DNA of 64,000 nt from Spirodela intermedia. Its lineage: Eukaryota; Streptophyta; Magnoliopsida; Alismatales; Araceae. Location: assembly GCA_902729315.2 (NCBI GenBank), contig LR746271.1:2006001-2070000 (forward strand). The letters run 5' to 3'. The position numbers were made by a program, and so were the translations under genes. The notes under the pieces were generated by a model that saw nothing but the letters and a program-made list of their open reading frames with translations, ran no database searches and was not told where the DNA came from. Of this stretch, positions 36,900 to 46,985 are shown piece by piece; the first letter of the stretch is position 1, and every line of letters begins with the position of its first letter.

Positions 36900-37239
36900 C
36901 AAGCTGGTGATTGGATGCCGTCTATTCCCGAGATAATCTTCTATAGTTGTGTACCTGAGATGCTTTTAGTAAGCTTGTCTGCCAATTAATTATTTATTGA
37001 AATGTATGATATAGAAATCACATTAGACTCAAGTTTCTCTTTGATAAAATGGTGATCAATCTCCACATGTTTGGTACGATCATGCTATATAGGGTTGTGC
37101 ACTAGATTAATTGCTTAATTATTGTTGCAATAAATCTTCACAGGACTGAATAAAGGAATTTGTAACTTGTCAATTAAGTAACTCACATATTCTTTGGGCA
37201 AGTTCCCTAAGTTCAGCCTCAACACTTGATTGAGCAGCT

Positions 37240-40200
37240 ATATTCTAATTTTTACTCCAACTGAAAGGGTTGTCACCAACAAAAGTAAGATGACCAAAGG
37301 TTGACCTTTGATCAATTGTTAAGCCTGCATAATCAACATCTGTAAACATCTCAACCTCTAGCTTTCCACTTTGTTTAAAAAGAACTCATTTTTCTAGTGT
37401 GCTTTTCAAATAATGTAGCACTCTATAGGCAGCATGTAAATGAGACTTTTTAGGTTGATGCATAAATTAGTTCAATATACTCACTGCATATGAGATATCT
37501 GGTCTAGTGTGTGTTAGAAAAGTAGTTGGCCAAAGAGATGTTGATACATCTCATGGTCAATAGAAATTTCTTCATCTGCCATGCACAATTTCTAGTTTGG
37601 ATCAATAGGTGTATTGGTTGATTTACATGCGAATTTCCCTATTCAGCTAACAAATTTGTGATGTACTTTTGTTGAAAAATAAAATACCTTTAGAAGAATG
37701 TGCCACTTTGATTCCTAAAAAATACTTGAGTTGTCCTAAAGTTTTAACATCAAACTCTTGGGCCAAACAATCGCTCAAGTTTTAAATCTCCCCTTCATCA
37801 TTTCCTATGATAATAATATCATCAACATAAGCCAATCCTCATGAAGAAGAGTGTTTGAAAAATAATGTGTGATCAGCATTACTTTGGTTGTAATGTATTT
37901 TCTTCATGGCTACTATAAACCTTCCAAACCATGCATGTAGAGACTGTTTTAGGCCATAAAGGGACTTCTTTAACTTGCAAATAATATTAGATGAATGATT
38001 ACCCTCATATCTTGGTGGGAGAGTCATGTAGACCTCTTCAACCAAATCACCATGTAAGAATGCATTTTTAACATTAAATTGTTGAATATTCAAGCTGAAA
38101 ATTATTGCCAAGGACATTAAAAAATAGACTATATTCATTTTGGCCACTAGTGTAAAAGTTTCTTGATAGTCTATTCCATATATGTGTATGACCCTTAGCC
38201 ACCAGCTGGGCTTTATACCTCTCAATCAAACCATCCAATTTATATTTCACTGTGTACACCTATTTGCAACTAACAATCTTCTTATCTTGTGGTAATTTCA
38301 CTAGATCTCATGTCTGATTGTTTGCAAGAGTTCTCATCTCATCATCTATGGCTTATTTCCACTCAGGATTGGATAGAGCCTTAGAGAGATTTTTGGAATG
38401 GTAGTACTGTCTAAGGATGCATGTCTAAGGATGCAAGGAATGATTGATAGGGTGAAGGAAGTTTGTGATAGGATAGGAAATTGACAGCTGGGTATAAGAG
38501 TATTTTTGTGCACTCCCTTATAGGTTTGCATAGGGCAATGGAAAGTGAATCATGAGGTAGGACTGTAGGATCATCAGATGAAGGAGATGTTAATGGCTAT
38601 ATATTTTCTAAGGTCAGATCAGAATCTTAGAGTTTTGGTGAATCGTGAATTTTCCCTCACCTAGAATAAACCTTGCCAAACCTTACCTTTTTAGGAAGCA
38701 GATCCAATATAGGACTGGGTATTTGAAGGACTGAAATGAGAATGAATAAGTTACCAGCTAAAGATGAGAGTGAAGAATTTACACGTTGATCTATATGAGC
38801 TGTAGAAAATAGATGTTGATCACTAGATGAAAATTCTTTACAATAAGAATCCGATTCATGAAATGTAACATCCAATGAAATATTTTTTTTCTAAAAGGAG
38901 GGTGGTAACATTTGTACCCCTTTTAATTGGTAGCATAACCAAGAAATACACATTTAAGTGATCTCAATTCTAGTTTGCCTTTGGTTTGATTATGAACATG
39001 AACAAAAGAGACACAATCAAATGTCTTAGGTTCTAGCCTAGTTTTAAGTTGATGGTCTAGGAAAAACATGGTTAATGAATATAAGTGAAAGCCTAAGGTT
39101 CTAGATGGTAATCGATTTATGAGGTATGTGGCTGTTAGAGCAAGCTTGCCCCAAAAAAATTTAGGTACATGATGCTGAAAATAAAATTGATTGAGTGACT
39201 TCTAAAAGATGACAATTTTTTCTTTCAACTAAACCATTATGCTATGGAGTATAAACACAGGAGGATTCATGTATGATGCCCTTTGTTTGGAAGTATAAAT
39301 TCAGATTTTGGCAAAGATACTCTTTAGCATTATCAGATTTGAATTTTTTTAATACTAGTGCAAAACTAGTTTTTTATTATGGCACAAAAAAGTTTTAGAA
39401 TATCATACACTGGATTTTTATTTTAGAAGGAAGACCTGCATACAACTTGTACAATCATCAATGAAAGTGGCAAACAATTTATAACCACAAATGTCATTAT
39501 TGGGACATGGTCCTCAAATGTCACTATGAATTAGGAAGAAAGCAACATCACTCCTTTCCCCTTGAGATTGAAATAAAGTATGTGTGTGTTTAGAAAGTTC
39601 ACACACATTACATTTAAGAGTATTTAATGACACCTTTCAAAATAAAGTAGAAAAAGCTATTTTCTAAGTGCTAAAAGATGGAAGACTCATCTATTGGTGA
39701 AGTAATTGTATATTAAGGACATATCCTTGAGGTTCTAGAGATTGATCTACTTCCACTAGATGTGTTTGTCTTAGTCTTTCTAGAAGATAAAGACCTTTAC
39801 GCTCTCTAGCAACTCTAATCCTCTAATGATGTACCTTATCAAATATGACACATACATCTTCATAAAAAAAGAATGATAGGTGAGTTTCTAACAAGTTTTT
39901 TAATTGAAATGAGGTTTGTAAATAACTTGGGGACATGAAGAACATTAGTGAAAACCCCAAGAGGTTCAAGTCTAATGTCTCCTATATTTGCGATGGTTAA
40001 CATACTAGAAAGTGGTATGTTGTCTCCTATACTTGATGATTTTTTGTCACTAGAAGAGACTTTAACTCCAAGAGAGTGGTAAAACATATGAGGCTGAATT
40101 GATGAGAACTATGTTATTGTCGACTTCAGTTTTTCTAACTCAATTCAAAGTCGCTCTATATCCTCATATTTTTTATTGATTTGGGAATCTGAGGGCTAAC

Positions 40201-40990
40201 TAGTCAGTAATCCTATTGCCAAATGTGCTTGACTATAATATTTTTCAATCTCAAAATTTTATAATTTACCATGTAGTTTATAACATCTGTCTCTAGTGTG
40301 ATGAGCTTTTTCGCAACATGTACACCACAGATTATCATGAAAATCAGTCTTTTGATTTCTTCCTTGGTCATGCTGGGGCTGTTTAGCTTAATTTGAGGTG
40401 TTCTTCATAATTTCTCCCTGTTTAATCATAAATGTAGTATTATCAACTTTAGGCACTTGCAACATTAATTTTTGATGACTTTTCTCATTCAAAACGATTG
40501 AAATAACTTCGTCCAAATCAGATTTTTTTTTACAACTCAAAATATGTTGTCTGACTTGATAAAAAATAGAATTAATTCGAGCCAAAAATTTAAACTCTCT
40601 TCTTCGTTCTATAAAATGTCATAGGACAACAATTTTTATAGGTTTTTCTGTATCAATATTGAGATAATAATCGATTTCGTGCCATAAAATTTTCAATTCT
40701 CCTGCATATTCAATCACATATTTATTTCCTTGAATTGTGGATATGGATTTTGTCTTGAGTTCATATAAATGTGCATCATTTTTTCTTTGTGAGAATTTCG
40801 TGTGAACTATTTCCTACAAATCTTTGACTGTAGATAAAAAGAAAAAATCTAGGCTAATTTGGGAAATCATTGTTCCCCAAAGTTAGGTTTTGATTAATGC
40901 ATCTCCTCTCCATGTAAAAAATTCTCGAGACAATGGATCTAGTTTCCCCTCAATTAGATGATGTAACATCCTTCTTCCAATCAATACTTC
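37240..40990 (-). pseudogene. Copia gag-pol relic
   Basis: Domains read on the minus strand. Gag region about 40990-40390. Zinc knuckle near 40330-40270, reading CTCCEKAHHTRDRC, an intact CX2CX4HX4C. Protease-to-integrase linker at 40087-39860 with VLHVPKLFTNLISIKKL. Integrase near 39265-39205 with HESSCVYTP then a stop where Gln is expected, then HNGLVERK. Reverse transcriptase at 38225-37805 with FLHGDLVEEVYM, LKKSLYGLKQS and the catalytic YVDD at 37818-37829. RNase H near 37350-37260 with TDVDYAGLTIDQRSTFGHLT. Stops and frameshifts separate the pieces, so no full polyprotein can be made. The intact YVDD and zinc knuckle show the decay is moderate. Confidence 0.88.
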
Positions 40991-41289
40991 TAGAACATAT
41001 TTTGACTATTGAATTAAATTGTGTCAAGTCAATTTGAACTTTGTAGGCATTGTAAGAAGTTCAATGAATAATCTTGGACCACTTGGACCAAGATTAACTT
41101 CCTTTGTGGAGATTGGATCCCCACAGATAATGAACAATTATCTCCCACATTTTCCATTTAGAAAGGATGTCCAAATTCACGAAAAATATCAAATTTGTGA
41201 ACAAATCTCAATAAAAACAAGGAAAAAATGGTGCAAGAGCCATAACTAACTAATAGATCAGTGTGAAAGCAAAGAAATAGAGTGATCAT

Positions 41290-43031
41290 TCATGTGACTT
41301 ATGTAAATTTAAAATTTATAAGTATTTCTGAACAAATATATCAATTATAATTCAATTAAAGTTTCAAATATAATAGAAAATTTTCAAGTCGATCACAAAG
41401 ATGTAATATAACATCAACTAATATTTAAGAATTTCTCTCAAAGAATATAATTTTTTATGACTTTTAGACTAAGAAATGAAAATAAAATATATTTAAAATT
41501 CATAAAAAAGGAAAACAAGGGTGAAAACATCAAGATGACATCAGCACTCGAAAAACACAAATCGAGCAAAAATAAAGCTCTACTTGATGATTCTTATGTA
41601 AGCGATTATAGATTATTTAATTGGTCAAATTAATATCTATAAAAGTCAAAAGAATCATAATTGAATGAAGAATAGTTTGAAAAATTTAAATCACATAAAT
41701 TCTCACTAAATGGAGTAAAAATTAAGTTGCAATCAGAAAAGATAGAGTTTTGGTCTCGTGATAGGTCAAAATTCGGTATGTTCAGGAGGATCATTGAATG
41801 ATGTCCACAGCCTCAAAAGCTTTCCTTAGACATAGACGACTTGGGCATTTGCTGCATCTCTTTTTGAAGTCTAGAAAATAATGGTGGAAGTTAAACTAGT
41901 TAAAAAAATGATAAAATAGAGTTCCAGCGTGGCAGGGGTGATGCGTCGGTGATGTGTTAGAATTTTGAGCATTCGAGAGGATTATCATGCAATCTCTATA
42001 GCCTCAAAGGCTCTCATTGGACAAGGATGATGTGGATAATATCTACATCTTCTTGAGAAGTCGAGAGATCAATGAAATAAGTCGTTGAATCATCTCTAGC
42101 AATTGTTATTTGGCGAAATAGAAAAACGGTGACTTTGGGGCTCTCTGACATTTGTCACTTAGTGGAGATGAGTTAGATGGAGGTGGGGTGTATCTTAAGG
42201 AGCTTCATCTTGAGGTCTACACAACAAGAGGAGACTCTTCATCACATCTGGTACACTCATAGGAGGTAACAACTCTCTCCTGACAGATCGTCCTCTTTTT
42301 AGCGACGGCTTGTTCGTCGATTAGTCGGAGATGATTTATTCGATGGATTTGTGATCCTCTTTCTGCAAATTATATTGAGGAGATTTTTGTCAATGATTGA
42401 GTGATTCTGGCAACTTAATCTTCACTGATGATCTACAAGAAAATCACGATTTAATCAGATAAAAATATGAGTTTTGGCTTTGATTAGATTCAAATCCTCG
42501 TTGGTTGCTCACCTACATGAGAGAGAGTGAAATAAATATGCAAATACCCTTATAAAGTGATGTTATTAAGGTACCTCTTTCTAATAGACAAGGGGTATTT
42601 GAGGTACAAAAATTATAAAATTATCTAAGGAAGGTGTGACCGGGGTATAGACCACTCTTTGCCCCACGCCTAGTTGGCTACTAATGATGTGGAAGGGGAG
42701 TGACATACACCTGCCCCCATTGGTCCATCCTTAGCCACTTGAGCCGCTGCTCGAGACTCTACCTGACTATGCTTCTGATCTACTTGTGAGCCACTGCTCA
42801 AGACTCCTCTTTTTTTTCTATCTTTTTATTTTATTTTTCTTTATTTATCTCAAAAATAAGATTATAAAAATTATATAAATTCACATAAAATTATATAATT
42901 ATCTAAAAAATCACATTAACTAATTAAAAACTATTTTTCACAACTTAACACAAATATGTTTATTTATCATGAGTTAAGACTAAAATTATCTTATTTATTA
43001 ATTATTAACTCATGATAATGAAGACTTATCA
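41290..43031 (+). mobile_element. Solo LTR, family LTR-A (copy 2), nested in copia
   Basis: It is collinear with the copy at 9017-10701. It begins TCATGTGACTTA (first bases altered, a short deletion just inside) and ends GAAGACTTATCA. Flanks are ATCAT and ATCAC, a 5-base duplication with one mismatch. It interrupts the 5' internal part of the copia element and so is younger than it. It carries the GATT(C)-AA motif at about 42488 and the GCCCCACGCC block at 42660. No internal region accompanies it. Confidence 0.72.
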
Positions 43032-43310
43032 ATCACACTTGGATTTTGATGGCGAGTGGGACCCGTCTCTATTAGCTCAAGAGACACCGGCAGTCCGAGT
43101 TCAGCCCGATCGACGCACGAAGACGAAGGAGCCTGGCTTTCGCTACATGGCCTAGCCCTTTGGGACGAAGACATTCCACCTCCGCGATGACGACGAGCTC
43201 AAGCTCACCCGTATCTTTCTTTGTACTTTCACATTGACTTGTTGGGCCTCACATTTGTGTGTTAGCGGGCCCAATTCTATGTGTGTGTTGTTGTTTGTGT
43301 CTCCCTTTCT

Positions 43311-43510
43311 TTAGGGTTTTATTGGGTCTCTCTTTTGAGGCCCAATTAAAACCCTAAGGGGTGGGGGACCTATGTGTCTTTCCTTTGGGGCCTCTTTTGG
43401 GGCTTATTTGGGTCTTCATTTGAGGCCCACTTAAGCCGTAAGAGGGCCCTCCTCTTTCTCCTTTTAGGGGAGCTTATTGGGTCTCTCTTTAAGAGGCCCA
43501 ATAAGCCCCT
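43311..43510 (+). repeat. Three palindromes in LTR-B U3
   Basis: Imperfect hairpins at 43311-43357, 43401-43437 and 43467-43510 share the form TTATTGGGTCTC...GAGGCCCAATAA, with stems of about 12-17 bases. Each contains GGCCCA/TTGGG elements on its arms. The same three are present in the second LTR-B copy (about 55380-55545). Confidence 0.75.
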
Positions 43511-43583
43511 TTTGTAGCCTTTTGTGGCTTATGGGCTTGAGGGCCTCAAGTGGGCCCACCTCCCCTTAGCCCACTTGTGGGCC

Positions 43584-43592
43584 CCATATAAG
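43584..43592 (+). promoter_or_regulatory. TATA box of LTR-B
   Basis: CATATAAGG in a G/C-rich context. The second copy has CTATATAAGG at the equivalent minus-strand position near 55290. This supports the assigned orientation of the family. Confidence 0.55.
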
Positions 43593-44310
43593 GGGAGGTA
43601 GGACCCCCCCTCAAGAGAGCGCCGTATTTTTGAGAGAGATTATCGTTTTGTGAGTACCTTCTCCGTGATCTAGGATAGGGAGGGAAGGAGGAAGAGGAAG
43701 GCCGTCGATACCCCCTTCGAGGACTTCGTTCCTCATGACGCTGCTGCCCGAGAAGTCCCGCCGCCGCCTGAGACCACTGCCGCTGCCGGCTATCTCATTG
43801 CCGCCCGGGAGCTCGCCGCCGTCACCGGACGAAACGGTCGCGGTTGCCGCTGCAGCCGCCGCCGCCTCTGCTGGAACCCCGTCACGCCGTCGTGACGAAA
43901 GGGGCTCGCTTCGCCTCCCTACGAGCCGTCGCCGAGCACTCCGCCGGAGTCTCTCGACTCCTGGTTCGACTGCCGCCTCTTCCTCCGGAACTCCACCATA
44001 AACTCGCCGGAGCCGCCCTCCGCCGCTCCGCCCAGTCGCTGGCCGTTCGCCGACGAACGCCGACCTGCCGCCGACGTCGGAAGAGACCCTGCTGCCGTGC
44101 TGACGAGCCAGATCAAGTCCAAGCTCCGCACAGGCCCCCGCCAGAGTTTCCCGACGATCCGCCGCCGTCGCGCCGTTTCCGGCGCCGCCTAGACCAGGAG
44201 GGCTCAACCCTCCCTGGTATCGCGGGCCGGATCGTCTCCTTCCTCTGCTTCGCTTCCCGGGGCCGCCAGAGAAGGCCGACCTTTCCGGCGACGGTTGGGT
44301 CTCCGCCCAA

Positions 44311-44490
44311 CCGCTGACGATCGGCATTCCCGCCGAAGCGCCGCTGACGCTCGGCATTCCTGCCGAAGCGCCGCTGACGCTCGGCCTTCCCGCCGAACGT
44401 CGACGCTCGGCCTTCCCGCCGACGCGTCGCTGACGCTTGGCATTCCTGCCGAAGCGCCGCAGATGCTCGGCCTTCCCGCCAAAGCGCTGC
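44311..44490 (+). repeat. 30-bp minisatellite in LTR-B R/U5
   Basis: About six units of the form CCGCTGACGCTCGGCATTCC plus ten bases (TGCCGAAGCG). The first units are exactly 30 bases and later ones slightly shorter. Being a multiple of three, it produces repetitive reading frames on both strands. Confidence 0.85.
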
Positions 44491-45240
44491 CGCCGCGCGC
44501 GCCCCGCGCGCCGGCTCTTGCGGCCCGCGCGCCCACCCGGCGCCACTGCCCGCGTGCCCTAGGGCACGCCGCGCGGCTTCCCGTGCGCGCCCGCTAGCGT
44601 GCCCTTCGGCCCACCAGCGGGCCCACGCCCACTAGCGTGCCCTTTGGCCCACCTGCAGGCCCACGCCCACGCCAACTGTGCCACGCCCTAAGACAACGAC
44701 TTCCGCGACTCTCAACCAGGACCGACCGTCGACGCTGAGCATCGCTCTTCACCGGACGTCTCTGCCTTCATCGAATCTCCGCTCCGTCATGACCCGCCGG
44801 GCTACGCAGCCCTGAAGGTTAGCTCCGTACCCCTTCTTACTTAAGTTTAATTATCTTTCGAAGGGTTTTTTTGGCTCGTCTCCACCGCCATCAGGAGAAC
44901 GTAGACATGATAGGACAGATTATCGGATTGTGACTTCCGACGTTGCACTAGACTCATCACAGTTCGTGAGCTGCAGCCCTAGGCTACTTCACGACAATAG
45001 TTCTGCCGTCTATTCAGACGTGGACCGAGAGGGCCTCTCACTTACCATCGTCGAGTGTTTCCCCGAGTTGTCCTGGGTTGATCATGCATATTGGTACGCT
45101 TGCTTGTGCTTAGGTTACTTGGTCAGACCTAGAGTCTAGGGTCCAAACATTTTTATCAGATCAGTCCGATTGCCCTATCCCGAGACTCAAGTTTCATTGA
45201 TCAAGTATAGGGGGTTCTCGCCCCGTCCTGCATCAGATTT

Positions 45241-45382
45241 ATTCTAGAAGAAACACAGCAAAGGAGAAGATCCCTAATCATAAGTGTACAGTGGTTGTAA
45301 CTCTAATAGACAATGGAGAGAACTTCGACAAAGTAACATTAACTGTGATGGTACTGAAAAATAGAGTTTAAAACCCTAGAAT
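45241..45382 (-). other. Copia 5' leader segment
   Basis: This is the copia internal region between the LTR-B insertion and the primer-binding site. It is non-coding. Confidence 0.6.
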
Positions 45383-45395
45383 GGCTCTAATACTA
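45383..45395 (-). other. Copia primer-binding site
   Basis: The minus strand reads TAGTATTAGAGCC, against TGGTATCAGAGCC expected for initiator tRNA-Met priming (two mismatches). It abuts the 5' LTR exactly. Confidence 0.85.
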
Positions 45396-45631
45396 TATAG
45401 TTGAGATAACAAATGGTTTGGAGCTCTAATAGGCGCCCAACACTCATAGAAGAAGAACTCACAACTTTATTGATTAATAAGAAAATTATTTACAAGAAGA
45501 GCGGGATGTAGTATTTATGCTAGATCCCTAGAAGGTTCTAGACATACTGATAGAACATGAAATGAAAGGTACATGAGGACATATCTATAAACATATAAGG
45601 TATATAGGTTATTAAGTACATCTCAACAACA
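45396..45631 (-). repeat. Copia 5' LTR
   Basis: It matches 36659-36891 with scattered differences and small indels; the outer end is ATCTCAACAACA. The TSD AGTAC follows at 45632-45636. Confidence 0.92.
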
Positions 45632-45764
45632 AGTACTAAGGCCACAAAACTATCTAACTAGGAAACCAAAAAATAGGAAATAAGCAAGGTATACTAGGAA
45701 ACAATCTAGCTAAAAATTGAGCACCTACATATACATTGTTTCTGAAAACATTAGTCTAGTTGGT

Positions 45765-46025
45765 GGATAAATATATTTCCTTTTTATTTACTAGTATAAA
45801 ATTCATAGAAAATAGTATTCTTTGAGGAAAATTCTGAATAATTACCAGATATTATATTACATCTCTATGGTCGACTTGGAAAATTACGACTATTTTTGGA
45901 AGTTTTATTGAATTATAATTAATATATTTGTTCAGAAATACTTCTAAATATCTGAAAATTCGTATTTTCTAGTTTTATAAATTTTAAATTTGCATGATTT
46001 ACTATACAACGACTAAGTCATGTCA
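45765..46025 (-). repeat. LTR-A 5'-end fragment, reverse orientation
   Basis: The minus strand starts TGACATGACTTAGTCGTTG and follows the first ~250 bases of LTR-A closely (for example AACAAATATATTAATTATAA). It lies outside the copia LTR and is truncated on the left. Confidence 0.65.
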
Positions 46026-46985
46026 ATGGTCTTCAATCAAAATAGTTCACACATACCTTATGTCATTACTGAATTCAACTTCTACAATTGGCTATGCTAT
46101 CACATTGTTGAATTCAACCTTAAGTCATTGTTTCTTACTTTGTCTTGTCATAATATTGCCTAAGAAAGGTGTGATATATAGAGGTTGATCTCCTATCAAC
46201 CATCAACCTTGCATTATCAAGATCTATACATGCCTCAAGTATCAATCATTTGTTTCTTCTAAACATGATATCATTTTTTGGTGTCCTTTTGACATAATAT
46301 TGTTTGAATATGATGCATTTAGTTTTATTATTTTCATTTAATTTCCTTGTTCTTTTACTTTTTTCTTTCAAAATGAAATTGGTCTAGATTGAATTGGTCC
46401 AATTCACCCTCTCTTATTAATGGTTTGGCATAAATACCACCTATGATGTAAAAAAGAGAGTTAGAACAAAATGAAGAATTAGGGCTTTGGCCAACTATCC
46501 TTTCCTCCTTCCTTTTCTTTCGTTCTATGTTATCATAGAAGATTGGACAAAGGAGGTAAGACATGCAATGAAAGATCAAGAGATTAGTAATGGCTGACAT
46601 GGTAGTAGAGCTATGTGTGACCTTTCTAACGACCTATTTATCTCTTTCTTACAGTTGTTAGTCTTCTTTGATCATCATTCACTTTTTTATTTTAAGAAAA
46701 ATAGATTTGTGAATTGATTGATACAAGTCATTATTTCTTGTGTTGACTTGGTGCCAACTTGTGCTAGAATAAAGTATTATTAACCCTATTGACATGACTT
46801 GTTGATTCATGCTCATAATTTGCATCTTCTTGGAATTGGTTTCTATCAGCATGTGTACAGAATTTTAGTGAATATTAGTTTTTGTCTACTGATTTAACTA
46901 TTGCTCTTGAGTTCACCTATATTTAACAATCAAAATGTTAGAGGAGACTTCTAATTTGGGATAATCTCAAACCATAGAGGGTGGC
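46026..46985. other. AT-rich DNA, possible copia leader
   Basis: CCAATTCACCCTCTCTT at about 46399-46415 resembles the end of a copia LTR or leader seen upstream of many gag genes. No clear LTR boundary was found. No host gene. Confidence 0.35.

Larger units (their letters stand above)
43047..45235 (+). mobile_element. Solo LTR, family LTR-B (copy 1), nested in copia
   Basis: A 2189-base unit from TGATGGCGAGTGGG to CCTGCATCA with perfect flanking duplications GATTT (43042-43046 and 45236-45240). The same unit lies in the opposite orientation at 53661-55831 with a different TSD. A TATA box (CATATAAGG near 43585), conserved in the other copy, sets the sense strand and puts the U3/R boundary about 570 bases in. 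U3 contains three palindromes. R-U5 is unusually GC-rich and has a 30-base minisatellite. Long LTRs with TGATG...CATCA ends suit a gypsy-type element, but no internal domain is present to prove it. The 311-residue open frame at 44546-43611 (minus) is a by-product of GC content. Confidence 0.9.
36659..45631 (-). mobile_element. Ty1/copia retrotransposon with nested solo LTRs
   Basis: A structurally complete but mutated copia element. The 3' LTR is 36659-36891 and the 5' LTR is 45396-45631 (element on the minus strand). Both are flanked by AGTAC. A PBS and PPT lie in the right places. Without the inserted LTR-A and LTR-B (about 3.9 kb) the element is about 5 kb, normal for copia. Gag, protease, integrase, reverse transcriptase and RNase H occur in copia order (integrase before RT). 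The LTR copies differ at roughly 30-40 positions by eye, so the insertion is old. Stops and frameshifts make it non-autonomous. Confidence 0.93.

Noticed and set aside
43611-44546. 311-residue open frame on the minus strand (and 157-residue plus-strand frame)
   Set aside because: It lies wholly inside the LTR-B solo LTR and consists of GC-rich minisatellite and low-complexity Arg/Gly/Pro sequence. The second LTR copy does not keep the frame intact.
41290-46025. A 4.7-kb inverted-repeat transposon bounded by LTR-A pieces
   Set aside because: The right piece lies outside the copia LTR and its duplication (45632-45636), so the two ends cannot belong to one insertion.
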